This document shows, one piece after another, positions 35,994 through 43,904 of a stretch of DNA of 64,000 nt (its first letter is position 1; each line of letters starts with the position of its first letter). The stretch is from contig JAXMCV010000001.1 in assembly GCA_046349215.1 (NCBI GenBank), forward strand, positions 682,001 through 746,000, read 5' to 3'. Source of the DNA: JAJXWB01 sp046349215. GTDB lineage: Bacteria > Pseudomonadota > Alphaproteobacteria > Rhizobiales > Beijerinckiaceae. The translations under genes and the position numbers were made by a program. The notes beneath the pieces are model-generated. The model was given only the letters and a program-made list of their open reading frames with translations. It made no database searches and had not been told where the DNA came from.

Positions 35994-36875
35994 TCAGCGT
36001 TTGCCCGTCTGCTGCCTGGCGAAATCGGCGTCGAAAGCCGATTTCAGCTTCGCGACATAGGCCTGGAATTCGCCAGGCCGGACGAAAGGATTGGGCGCGT
36101 CCGGCTTCATCGCCGCGCGCTTGGCGTCCATGTCGAACATTTCGGGATGCGGCGCCAGGAACACATCGCCCTTGATGCTTCCGGCTGTCTCGAGCGTGCG
36201 GCGATAATCCTCGACGATGCCCGGATAGGTGACGTCGGCGCCGACCAGACGGTTGAGCGCGACTGTGCCGCTGCAGAAAAAGATCACGTTGTGATCGACG
36301 CCCTTCTCCGAAACCTCGAGCGTCCACGTCGTGCAGCCCGGAGAATGGCCGGGCGTGGAATGCGCGACCAGACTGTTGAAGCCCAGCTGCACCACGTCGC
36401 CGTCGACGACCGTGCGATCGACCTTCACGGCCGGAAATTGCAATTCGACCACGTCGGCGCGACCGGGATAGACGCCGCTTTCGAGCAAGGCCTTGTCCCT
36501 GGCGCCGGCGATCATTTGCGCGCCGGACGCCTGCTTCAGTTCGGCGAAATTGCCGGCGTGATCGAGATGGGCGTGCGTGTTGACCAGGTATTTGACGTCG
36601 TAGAGCTTGAAGCCGAGCTTCGTTATGCTCTCGGCGATCCGCGCGCCGGCGCCGGGCATGACCGTGTCGATCAGCATATGGCCGGCCGGTCCGACGACGA
36701 GATAGGCGGCGAGACCCCGCGTGCCGACATAATAGACATTGCCGATGACGCGGAAAGGTTCGGTCGGCGCATCCCAGCGCTTGCGCGCCTGGTCGAGAAA
36801 ATCCTTGAGCGTCTGCGCATGAACAGGCGCGCTGCAAAGAAATACGGCGGCGAAAGCCGCAACGAGGCGCTTCAT
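35994..36875 (-). CDS. Subclass B3 metallo-beta-lactamase, BJP-1-like
   Basis: 293 residues from the ATG at 36875, with a strong ribosome site (GGGAGGAGAG). Signal peptide cleaved after residue 20 (VHA^QTL). Zinc ligands of a B3 enzyme are all present: His101, His103, Asp105, His106 (THAHLDH), His177 (TPGHSPGCTTW) and His243 (APHPEMF). The sequence resembles BJP-1 of Bradyrhizobium (for example KDFL at the mature N-terminus, TVALNRLVG). It is expected to hydrolyse penicillins, cephalosporins and carbapenems in the periplasm, but related proteins with other substrates exist. No regulator (AmpR/BlaI) is adjacent. Confidence 0.88.
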   Translation of the reverse strand: MKRLVAAFAAVFLCSAPVHAQTLKDFLDQARKRWDAPTEPFRVIGNVYYVGTRGLAAYLVVGPAGHMLIDTVMPGAGARIAESITKLGFKLYDVKYLVNTHAHLDHAGNFAELKQASGAQMIAGARDKALLESGVYPGRADVVELQFPAVKVDRTVVDGDVVQLGFNSLVAHSTPGHSPGCTTWTLEVSEKGVDHNVIFFCSGTVALNRLVGADVTYPGIVEDYRRTLETAGSIKGDVFLAPHPEMFDMDAKRAAMKPDAPNPFVRPGEFQAYVAKLKSAFDADFARQQTGKR

Positions 36876-37002
36876 CTCTCCTCCCGTTCGTCCGCTCATT
36901 GGCAAGGCGGCTTCAGGCGACCGCACGTTGGCATGGCGGCGCGTCGCGTCGCAAGCGAGGCCAGGCGCTTGGCTCTGCCCGCGCGGGCGCCCGCGTTCCG
37001 AA

Positions 37003-38295
37003 CTAGCCCTGCCGCATCGACAGGCGCTTCTCGCGCAGCAGTCGGTCGACGTAGGCGATCACGACGGAGACGGAGCCGATGCGACTGTCTTCGGTCGCGC
37101 CCTGCATCACGTCGCGCGAAATACGCTCGATCGCCGCGTCGATCTTTTCGCGGATCGAATCCAGTTCCGCGTCGGTCTTCGCCGTCTTGATGGCGTTGAT
37201 CGTGTCGGTGATGGATTCGAGCAGGTCCTCGTATTCGGATTCGCCGCCGCCCTGCAGGAAGCGCCAGAGGCCGAGCAGCGCGGAAGCGATGCCGCCGATG
37301 AGCATCGGCCCGATCCACAGCCAGTCGCCGTAGCGTTCCATCAACGTCTGTTCCTCGCCCTCGAAATAGATCTTCGCGCCGGAATGGACGGGGATTGTCG
37401 AATCCTTGTCGGTGCTGGCGGCCTTGACGAGCGCGGCGACCGGCGCGTCGGCGACCAGCTTGGCGCGGTTCTCGAAAATGAATTTCGTGAGTTCGGTGAT
37501 CGCCGTTTCGGAGACCGATTGTCGCGCCACGAGATGCGTCGTCACCAGGATCGTGTCGACAGCGGCCGACGGCAATGGCGGCGAGCCGCCGAACTGGCCC
37601 GCGGCGATCTCGCCTTCTTCATAGGCGGGCGCGGCGGCGACGATCGCCGCGGCGTCGTCGATCGGCAGGAAGTCCAGCGATTTCTTCGTCGCCTTGCGGA
37701 CTGTCTGCCAGGCTTCGGAAAACGCCGAGCCTTTCGTCGTGGGCGCCACGAACAGGACGGCGTCGGCGCGCTTCTGCGCCAGCGCATCGGCGACCGCGGT
37801 CGCGGAGAGGGGCAGATCGACGGTCGTGAACCTGCCGCGATAGTGCTTGCGCAACGTGTCCATGAGTTGCGCATTGCCCGCCGAGGTTCCGAGAAGACCG
37901 ATCGTCTTGCCGGCGAGATCGCGGACGTTCGCGACGCCCGCCGCCTTGTGCGCGAGGACGACGACGGGATCGGCATGAAGGACGGCGAGCGCGCGGGCGC
38001 TTTGCGGGATCTGGCTGTCCTGGCGGACGATCGCTAGGTCGACCTTGCCGTCGCGCAGCAGGTCCAGAGACTCGGCCGGGCCGCTCGTCGGCTTGACCGC
38101 GATCCGGTCGCGCAGGCTGGAGCCCGCGAGTGCGCGGGCGAGCGCCGAGGCGAACAATTCGTCCTCCTGCCCTGCCGGTCCTACGGCAAGGCTCAGCACG
38201 ACAGGCCGCGTCGCGATCCGGTAGCCGAAACCGAGCCCGACCAGAGCGAGCACGAGACCCACGAAAACGAGCAAACGGCGCTGGCCGACGTTCAT
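37003..38295 (-). CDS. TAXI-family TRAP substrate-binding protein with C-terminal membrane anchor
   Basis: 430 residues from the ATG at 38295. An N-terminal hydrophobic helix (LLVFVGLVLALVGLGFGY) is signal or anchor. The periplasmic two-lobe NMT1/TAXI domain spans about residues 35-320 (LAVGPAGQEDELFASALARAL, VDLAIVRQDSQIPQSARALAVL, GTSAGNAQLMDTL). A second TM about residues 323-345 (WLWIGPMLIGGIASALLGLW) is followed by a cytoplasmic acidic/alpha tail (EYEDLLESITDTINAIKTAK). A normal TAXI SBP is soluble and has DctQM partners; neither is here, so this may be a membrane-bound sensor or orphan binding protein. Confidence 0.83.
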   Translation of the reverse strand: MNVGQRRLLVFVGLVLALVGLGFGYRIATRPVVLSLAVGPAGQEDELFASALARALAGSSLRDRIAVKPTSGPAESLDLLRDGKVDLAIVRQDSQIPQSARALAVLHADPVVVLAHKAAGVANVRDLAGKTIGLLGTSAGNAQLMDTLRKHYRGRFTTVDLPLSATAVADALAQKRADAVLFVAPTTKGSAFSEAWQTVRKATKKSLDFLPIDDAAAIVAAAPAYEEGEIAAGQFGGSPPLPSAAVDTILVTTHLVARQSVSETAITELTKFIFENRAKLVADAPVAALVKAASTDKDSTIPVHSGAKIYFEGEEQTLMERYGDWLWIGPMLIGGIASALLGLWRFLQGGGESEYEDLLESITDTINAIKTAKTDAELDSIREKIDAAIERISRDVMQGATEDSRIGSVSVVIAYVDRLLREKRLSMRQG

Positions 38296-38415
38296 GACAA
38301 CCCCCGTCGCGCAATGCGCGCCTCTGCGGTCCCTTATGCCGGGGCGCGATCCCGCCGCCAAGCGCTCCGCCGGGGGCCCGCTTGCCTGCGGCGCACGGAA
38401 AGAGCATCAAGCCGC

Positions 38416-39180
38416 ATGTCCTTCGTCGACGACATGCGCGCCTGCATCCAGTTCTGGTCGCGACTGCCCGTGCCGGGTTTCGAGAGCGCCCCGGATCTGC
38501 GCGTCGCTTTGCGCGCGCTGCCGGCGGCCGGCCTCGTCATCGCGGCGCCGGCGGCCGCGGCGTTGGCGCTCGGCTGCGCGATCGGCCTGTCGCCGCTGCT
38601 CGCAGCCATGATCGCGCTCGGCGTCCTCGCCGCCACGACCGGCGGCTTTCACGAGGACGGGTTCGCCGATTGCGCCGACGCGATGGGCGGATATACGCGC
38701 GAGCGCCGGCTCGACATCATGCGCGACAGCCGGATCGGCGCGTTCGGCGGCCTCGCGCTCGTATTTTCCGTCGGCATCCGCGCTGTGGCGCTCGCCACGC
38801 TTGCCGGGCAATCCATCGTCCTCGCCTGCGCCGCGCTGTTCGCCTGCGCGGCGATCGCGCGCGTGGCGGGCCTGACGCCGCTGGCGCTGCTGGCGCCGGC
38901 GCGCGAGGCGGGCTTCGGCAAGGACGTGGCGGCGCCCGATCGCGACGCGCATCGGCTCGCCATCGTCGGCGCGCTCGCCGCCGCGATCCTGCCCATGCTG
39001 GCCGGCGCCGGGCCGGGCCGCTCGATCCTCGCGCTGGCCGGCGCATTCGGCGCGGCGCTGGCATGGACGCCGTTTGCGCGCTCGCGCTTCGGCGGACAGA
39101 CCGGCGATGTGGCGGGCGCCGCCGAACAACTGGCCGAAATGGCCTATCTCGCGCTGCTTTCGACGGCGGTCGCCGCATGA
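38416..39180 (+). CDS. cobS: Adenosylcobinamide-GDP ribazoletransferase (cobalamin synthase)
   Basis: 254 residues, multi-spanning membrane enzyme that joins adenosylcobinamide-GDP and alpha-ribazole in the last step of cobalamin assembly. The CobS signature GGFHEDGFADCADAMGGY, then RLDIMRDSRIGAFGG, is intact, with FGGQTGDVAGAAEQLAE near the C-terminus. Overlaps the DUF1289 gene by 4 bp. cobT is 18 kb upstream on the same strand. Confidence 0.97.
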   Translation: MSFVDDMRACIQFWSRLPVPGFESAPDLRVALRALPAAGLVIAAPAAAALALGCAIGLSPLLAAMIALGVLAATTGGFHEDGFADCADAMGGYTRERRLDIMRDSRIGAFGGLALVFSVGIRAVALATLAGQSIVLACAALFACAAIARVAGLTPLALLAPAREAGFGKDVAAPDRDAHRLAIVGALAAAILPMLAGAGPGRSILALAGAFGAALAWTPFARSRFGGQTGDVAGAAEQLAEMAYLALLSTAVAA

Positions 39181-39404
39181 GCGACGCCGCGCCGCCGCAC
39201 GTTGCGATCTCCCCCTGCGTCGGAATCTGCCGCATGGATGCGACGACCGGCTTTTGCGTCGGCTGCGGGCGCACGATCGGCGAAATCGGCGCGTGGGCAA
39301 GCATGAGCGACGATCAACGCGCGGCAGTCCGCGAAAGGCTGCCGGAACGGATGGAACTCCTGTTCAGGGCCGGGGCGCTGGACTCGCGAAAGCCTGGAGC
39401 CTGA
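39177..39404 (+). CDS. DUF1289 small Cys-containing protein
   Basis: 75 residues, ATGA overlap with cobS. Family signature C-x3-C-x2-D ... F-C-x-G-C-x-R-T-x2-E-I-x2-W is fully visible (SPCVGICRMD, FCVGCGRTIGEIGAW). Four Cys likely bind a metal or an Fe-S centre. Family function is unknown; co-translation with cobS is common in alphaproteobacteria. Confidence 0.9.
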   Translation: MSDAAPPHVAISPCVGICRMDATTGFCVGCGRTIGEIGAWASMSDDQRAAVRERLPERMELLFRAGALDSRKPGA

Positions 39405-39416
39405 CCGCCGTCGTCA

Positions 39417-40439
39417 TCACGCGGCGTGACGGTCGAAGTCGCGGTCGACTTCGGCGACCGCCGCGCGCAGCACGTCGACGCCGGCGCCGGGCTTAACCGC
39501 CTCGGTCGCCAGCCTGCGGCGGAAGGCGCGGGCGCCGGGCCGGCCGGCAAACAGGCCCAGCATGTGCCGGGTGATGCTGGAGAGCCGTATTCCCTCGGCG
39601 AGCCTGGCCTCGATGTAGGGGATGTAGGCCTCGATCGCCGCGTGAGCGTCGACCACGGGCGCAGCCTCGCCGAACAGCTCGGGATCTATGCGCAGCAGCA
39701 GCTCCGGATTCTGATAGGCGGCGCGTCCGAGCATGATCCCGTCGACATGCGCGAGGTGTTCGCGCCCCTCGGAAAGGTTCGCTATGCCGCCATTGATGGC
39801 GACCGGCAAGGCAGGGAACGCCTGCTTCAGTTCATAGACGAGCGCATAGTCGAGCGGCGGCACGTCGCGGTTCTCGCGCGGCGACAATCCTTGCAGCCAG
39901 GCCTTGCGGGCGTGGACGATCAAGGCGTCGCAACCGGCGTCGACGACCCGTCGCGCAAGGTCGAACAGCGCGTCGCGCGGCTCCTGTTCATCGACGCCGA
40001 TGCGGCATTTGACCGTGACCGGCACGGAAACCGCCCGCTTCATGGCGGCCACGCATTCAGCGACGAGCGCAGGCTGCAGCATGAGGCAGGCGCCAAAACG
40101 TCCATCCTGCACGCGATCCGACGGGCAGCCGACATTCAGGTTTACTTCGCGATAACCATGATCGGCGCAAATGCGCGCGGCTTCGGAGATTTCGCGCGGA
40201 TCCGCGCCGCCGAGCTGGACGGCCACCGGCTGCTCGAAATTATCGAATCCCAGCAGCCGCTTGCGCACGCCATGGATGACAGCGGGCGCGGTGACCATCT
40301 CGGTATAGAGACGCGCGCGACGAGACATCATGCGGTGGAAGAACCGGCAGTGACGGTCCGTCCAGTCCATCATCGGTGCAACCGAAAATCTGATATCCGC
40401 TGGCGCGATCAAGGAAAATCTCCGCGCTCCGAGTATCAA
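39417..40439 (-). CDS. dusA: tRNA-dihydrouridine synthase A
   Basis: 340 residues from a TTG at 40439. FMN-dependent reductase that makes dihydrouridine in the tRNA D-loop. Dus blocks: FSVAPMMDWTDRHCRFF, QLGGADPREISEAARI, EVNLNVGCPSDRVQDGRFGACLM (catalytic Cys in the latter), VKCRIGVDEQ, IVHARKAWLQGLSPRENRDVPPL, INGGI and MLGRAAYQNP. GLSPRENRxVPPL is diagnostic of DusA versus DusB or DusC. Divergent from the carrier-protein operon, 157 bp apart. Confidence 0.95.
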   Translation of the reverse strand: MILGARRFSLIAPADIRFSVAPMMDWTDRHCRFFHRMMSRRARLYTEMVTAPAVIHGVRKRLLGFDNFEQPVAVQLGGADPREISEAARICADHGYREVNLNVGCPSDRVQDGRFGACLMLQPALVAECVAAMKRAVSVPVTVKCRIGVDEQEPRDALFDLARRVVDAGCDALIVHARKAWLQGLSPRENRDVPPLDYALVYELKQAFPALPVAINGGIANLSEGREHLAHVDGIMLGRAAYQNPELLLRIDPELFGEAAPVVDAHAAIEAYIPYIEARLAEGIRLSSITRHMLGLFAGRPGARAFRRRLATEAVKPGAGVDVLRAAVAEVDRDFDRHAA

Positions 40440-40456
40440 GGTTTTAGCCCGACCGC

Positions 40457-40475
40457 AAAATTTACGAAAATTTAC
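40457..40475. repeat. Direct repeat AAAATTTAC x2 upstream of dusA and the ACP operon
   Basis: AAAATTTAC occurs twice with a 1-base spacer (40457-40465 and 40467-40475), 18 bp upstream of the dusA start on its side and about 120 bp from the ACP start. AT-rich in an otherwise GC-rich region; possible operator or core-promoter element. Confidence 0.4.
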
Positions 40476-40509
40476 CGTGTTCCGCGATGGCTGCGGCCAG
40501 CGGCCACGC

Positions 40510-40525
40510 TTAGCCGGCGCTTAAC
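40510..40525 (+). promoter_or_regulatory. CtrA-box-like site TTAG-N7-TTAAC
   Basis: TTAG CCGGCGC TTAAC has the CtrA spacing (TTAA-N7-TTAAC) with one mismatch in the first half. It lies 72 bp before the ACP start. This would place the operon under cell-cycle control, but one degenerate site is weak evidence. Confidence 0.35.
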
Positions 40526-40596
40526 CTGTCGAACCTAAGGTGCAGGCATATCAAAGCCCCATGTCGGGGATTTATTTCTGAGCGCCGGAGGCCGAA

Positions 40597-40848
40597 ATGA
40601 TGGATGTTCTTCGACAATTGATCGACAAGCACGGGCGTCTTCCCGTCGCCGCGGGCACGCTCGCGACCGGCCAGGATCTCTACGCCGCCGGCCTGACCTC
40701 CTTCGCGGCTGTACAGTTGATGCTGGCGCTGGAAGAAGCCTTCGACATCGAATTCCCCGAGCGCATGCTCAATCGTCGTTCCTTCTCGACGATGGATTCG
40801 ATCGCAGCCTGCATCAACGAACTGCGCCCGCAGGCGCTCGCGTCGTGA
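40597..40848 (+). CDS. Stand-alone acyl/aminoacyl carrier protein
   Basis: 83 residues, good ribosome site (GGAGGCCGAA). Four-helix carrier protein with attachment Ser35 in AGLTSFAAVQ; the usual DSL motif is changed to LTS. Surface after helix 2 is EEAFDIEFPERM, as in ACPs. A phosphopantetheine arm would be added by a PPTase. It is separate from fatty-acid acpP (no fab genes nearby) and is the first gene of a five-gene operon with a synthetase-like ligase, so it probably carries an amino acid as a thioester, as shown for homologues in Bradyrhizobium. Confidence 0.9.
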   Translation: MMDVLRQLIDKHGRLPVAAGTLATGQDLYAAGLTSFAAVQLMLALEEAFDIEFPERMLNRRSFSTMDSIAACINELRPQALAS

Positions 40849-42005
40849 GCTCGCTCGTCGCTCGTGCGCAGCTGGTCGCGGCTGTCGCCTCGCAATACAG
40901 CGACCAGGTCGACAAGGAAGGCCGCTTCCCCACGGAGGCGGTGCGCGCGATGAAGGAAGCGCGCCTCCTCTCCGCCTACATTCCGCGCGAATTCGGCGGC
41001 GAAGGCGCTTCGCTCGCCGAGATCGCCGAGGTCTGCTCGGTCATCTCGCAGAGCTGCTCGTCGGCGGGCATGACGTTCGCCATGCACCAGATCAAGGTGT
41101 CGAGCCTGATCAGCCACGGCTGCGAGGCAGACTGGCACCGCGACTTCATGCGCCGGGTCAGCGCCGAGCAATTGCTGGTCGCATCCGCCACGACTGAAGG
41201 CGGCGGCATCGGCGGCAACCTGCGCAACAGCGTCTGCGCCGTCGAACGCGACGGCGACCGTTTCAGGCTCGCCAAGGAAGGCACCTGCATTTCCTACGGC
41301 GCCGACGCCGACGCCATTCTCATCACCGCCCGCCGCGCTCCCGACGCTCCGGCCTCCGACCAGGTGATGGCGGTGGTGACCAAGGATCAGTACAAGCTGG
41401 AATTGACGAACAAGTGGGACGCGCTCGGCATGCGCGGGACCTGCTCGGACAATTTCAACTTCTCGTGCGAAGGCTCGGTCGAACAGATCCTGCCGAGCGA
41501 TTTCGGCGAGATCGCCGCCAAGTCGATGCTGGCCATCTGCCACATCCTCTGGAGCGCGATCTGGTACGGCATCGCCACCAACGCCCTGTCGCGCGCGCAG
41601 AGCTTCGTTCGCGCCGAGGCGCGCCGGATGCCGAACCAGACGCCGCCCGGCGCCTTGCGCGTCGCGGAAGCGGCTTCCCTGCTGCAGCTCATGCGTTCCA
41701 ACACGAGCGCGGCGATCACCCGCTTCCAGCTTGCCCAGCAGGACACGGACGATCTCGGCTCTGTCGGCTTCATCGTGGCCATGAACAACGTCAAGATCGG
41801 CGCCTCGCGGATGGCGATCGACGTCATCAACCAGGCGCTGATGATCACCGGCATCAACGGCTATCGCAACAACACGCCCTACAGCGTGGGCCGGCATCTT
41901 CGCGACGCCCTTTCGGCGCCTATCATGATTTCGAACGATCGCATTTTCGGCAACGTCTCCAACCTGCTGCTGATGCATCGTCTCGATCACAAACTGGTAG
42001 CCTGA
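40845..42005 (+). CDS. Acyl-CoA dehydrogenase-like flavoenzyme
   Basis: 386 residues from a GTG that overlaps the ACP stop (GTGA). Acyl-CoA dehydrogenase fold: N-terminal helical domain (IPREFGGEGASLAEIAEVCSVIS), middle beta domain (SATTEGGGIGGNLRNSVCAVERDGDRF) and C-terminal FAD-binding helices. The normal catalytic Glu is not obvious at the usual sites (region QALMITGINGYRNNTPYSVGRHLRD), so base and substrate may differ. Context suggests it acts on a carrier-protein-bound aminoacyl thioester, as dehydrogenases do with prolyl-carrier proteins. A non-CoA role fits the tight coupling to an ACP. Confidence 0.85.
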   Translation: MSSLVARAQLVAAVASQYSDQVDKEGRFPTEAVRAMKEARLLSAYIPREFGGEGASLAEIAEVCSVISQSCSSAGMTFAMHQIKVSSLISHGCEADWHRDFMRRVSAEQLLVASATTEGGGIGGNLRNSVCAVERDGDRFRLAKEGTCISYGADADAILITARRAPDAPASDQVMAVVTKDQYKLELTNKWDALGMRGTCSDNFNFSCEGSVEQILPSDFGEIAAKSMLAICHILWSAIWYGIATNALSRAQSFVRAEARRMPNQTPPGALRVAEAASLLQLMRSNTSAAITRFQLAQQDTDDLGSVGFIVAMNNVKIGASRMAIDVINQALMITGINGYRNNTPYSVGRHLRDALSAPIMISNDRIFGNVSNLLLMHRLDHKLVA

Positions 42006-42006
42006 C

Positions 42007-42918
42007 ATGTGCGAAGCCTGTCCGACACTGCTCGACAGCCTCCTCCACAAGGGCATCCTCATAGAGACCGGCGTCGACGGTCTCTACGGGCGGTCCGGCG
42101 TCTTCGAGCAGATCATCGACGGTTTCGACCGGATGATCTCGCGCAACGGCGCCGACCAGATGGCCGAGGTCATGCGCTTCCCGCCGGGCATGAACCGGGC
42201 TCTGTTCGAGAAGAGCGGATATCTGAAGAGCTTTCCGCAGCTCGCGGGCACGGTTCATTCCTTCGACGGGAACGACAAGGATCATGCCGATCTCATCGAC
42301 CGGCTCGGTCGCGGCGAGGACTGGACGGGCAAGCAGGCGGCAACCGACGTCGTGCTTACGCCGGCCGCCTGCTATCCGGTCTATCCGACGATCGCGAAGC
42401 GCGGCGTCCTGCCGAAGGAAGGCGTCATTCTCGACGTGCAGTCCTACTGCTTCCGCCATGAGCCTTCCAAGGAACCGACGCGCCAGCAGATGTTCCGCAT
42501 GCGGGAATACGTGCGGATCGGAACGCCCGACGAGGTCGTCTCCTTCCGGCAGAAGTGGCTGGAGCGCGGACAGGAGATGATCCGCTCGCTCGAACTGCCG
42601 CTCAACGTCGACGTCGCCAACGACCCGTTCTTCGGTCGCGCCGGCCGCGTCATGGCGTCGAGCCAGCGCGATCTCGGCCTGAAGTTCGAACTGCTGGTGC
42701 CGGTCAATTCGGAAGAAAACCCGACCGCCTGCCTGAGCTTCAACTACCACCAGGACCATTTCGGTTCGACCTGGGGGCTGAAGACGGCCGACGGCGAGAC
42801 CGCGCATACGGCCTGCGTCGGTTTCGGCATGGAACGCGTCACCATCGCGCTGTTCAAGCATCACGGACTCGACGTCGCCGCCTGGCCGAAGGCAGTGAGA
42901 CATGCCCTCTCGCTCTGA
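42007..42918 (+). CDS. Amino acid:[carrier protein] ligase (SerRS-like)
   Basis: 303 residues, a class II aminoacyl-tRNA-synthetase catalytic domain without any tRNA-binding N-terminal arm. Motif 2 lies at about residue 147-172 (YCFRHEPSKEPTRQQMFRMR) and motif 3 at about 269-281 (ACVGFGMERVTIALF). Cys near residue 122 (TPAACYPVYP), Glu in motif 2 and Cys in motif 3 region (HTACVGFG) can supply the zinc site of archaeal-type SerRS. Such proteins from Bradyrhizobium activate glycine or alanine and load the carrier protein arm rather than tRNA (Mocibob and colleagues). Follows the dehydrogenase by 1 bp and overlaps DUF1839 by 17 bp. Confidence 0.93.
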   Translation: MCEACPTLLDSLLHKGILIETGVDGLYGRSGVFEQIIDGFDRMISRNGADQMAEVMRFPPGMNRALFEKSGYLKSFPQLAGTVHSFDGNDKDHADLIDRLGRGEDWTGKQAATDVVLTPAACYPVYPTIAKRGVLPKEGVILDVQSYCFRHEPSKEPTRQQMFRMREYVRIGTPDEVVSFRQKWLERGQEMIRSLELPLNVDVANDPFFGRAGRVMASSQRDLGLKFELLVPVNSEENPTACLSFNYHQDHFGSTWGLKTADGETAHTACVGFGMERVTIALFKHHGLDVAAWPKAVRHALSL

Positions 42919-43903
42919 CAAGGCCTTTGCGCCCGCCGCGGACCCCTGCGGCTGGCGTTCCAGCGCGCTGCACGATCCGGCGCGCGACTGGCCGCAGACC
43001 AATTGCTACGTCGATCTCTGGATCGAGGCCTTGCATGCGCGCGGACTCACGCCCGAAGCGATGCTCGCCTTCACGGCGCGCCTCGATTTCGAAGGCGACC
43101 AGTTCACCTTCTTCAAGCCGCCTCTCGAAGATGTCGAGGCGCTCTACGGCTTCGTCACCCACGAACTGTCGGTCTACGAGGACCTGGAAGGCCATCTCGC
43201 CGGGCAATGCGCGCGCGGCCGCATGGTCATGGTCGAGAGCGACGCCTTCTTCCTGCCCGATACGCGCGGCGTGTCGTATGGGATCGAGCAGTCGAAGACG
43301 ACGATCGGCGTCAATCGCGTCGACCCGAAGGCGCGCCGTATCGACTATTTCCACAACGAAGGCTTTTTTCGCGCCGAAGGCGACGATTATGCCGGGTTTA
43401 TGGCGTTCGGCGCGAAAGACGGACGCCAGAAGCTGCCGCCTTATGCCGAGATCGTGAAGCCGGACTTTCCGGCGCTGACGGGTCGCGAACTGCAGGAAGC
43501 GGCGCGGGCCCTGCTCGCCCATCACCTGCGCCGGCGCCCATCCGGCAATCCGGTCGGCGCCTTCGCCGCGCGCCTGCCGGAAATGATCGAGCGTCTGGCG
43601 GCGCGCGAACCGGAATTCTTCCACAAGTTCGCCTTCAATACGCTGCGCCAGCTCGGCGCCAATTTCGAACTGATGGGTTCCTTCCTCGCCTGGCTCGGCG
43701 ACGGCGCCGAGTTCGCGCGCGAGATCGAACATGCGAAGGCGATCTCCGAAAGCGCGAAATCCTTCCAGTTCCTGCTCGCCCGGGCCATGGTCCGCCGCAA
43801 GACGGTCGGCCTCGAGGCGCCGCTGGAAAACATCGCCGGTCATTACGACGCGCTGTTCTCCCTGCTGACGCAGCGCAGCGGCGCGGTGCGACTGGCGAGC
43901 TGA
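42902..43903 (+). CDS. DUF1839 family protein
   Basis: 333 residues, overlapping the ligase by 17 bp. Soluble, no TM. Conserved-looking blocks: DWPQTNCYVDLWIEALHARG (near N-terminus), FTFFKPPLEDVEALYG, GRMVMVESDAFFLPDTRGV and KTTIGVNRVDPKARRIDYFHNEG. The C-terminal half is helical (FAFNTLRQLGANFELMGSFL). The Cys in TNCYVDLW and the VESDAFFLPDT block suggest a transferase or hydrolase active site, perhaps one taking the aminoacyl group from the carrier protein, as peptidase-like or condensing enzymes do. This is inference from operon context only. Confidence 0.88.
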   Translation: MPSRSDKAFAPAADPCGWRSSALHDPARDWPQTNCYVDLWIEALHARGLTPEAMLAFTARLDFEGDQFTFFKPPLEDVEALYGFVTHELSVYEDLEGHLAGQCARGRMVMVESDAFFLPDTRGVSYGIEQSKTTIGVNRVDPKARRIDYFHNEGFFRAEGDDYAGFMAFGAKDGRQKLPPYAEIVKPDFPALTGRELQEAARALLAHHLRRRPSGNPVGAFAARLPEMIERLAAREPEFFHKFAFNTLRQLGANFELMGSFLAWLGDGAEFAREIEHAKAISESAKSFQFLLARAMVRRKTVGLEAPLENIAGHYDALFSLLTQRSGAVRLAS

Positions 43904-43904
43904 C

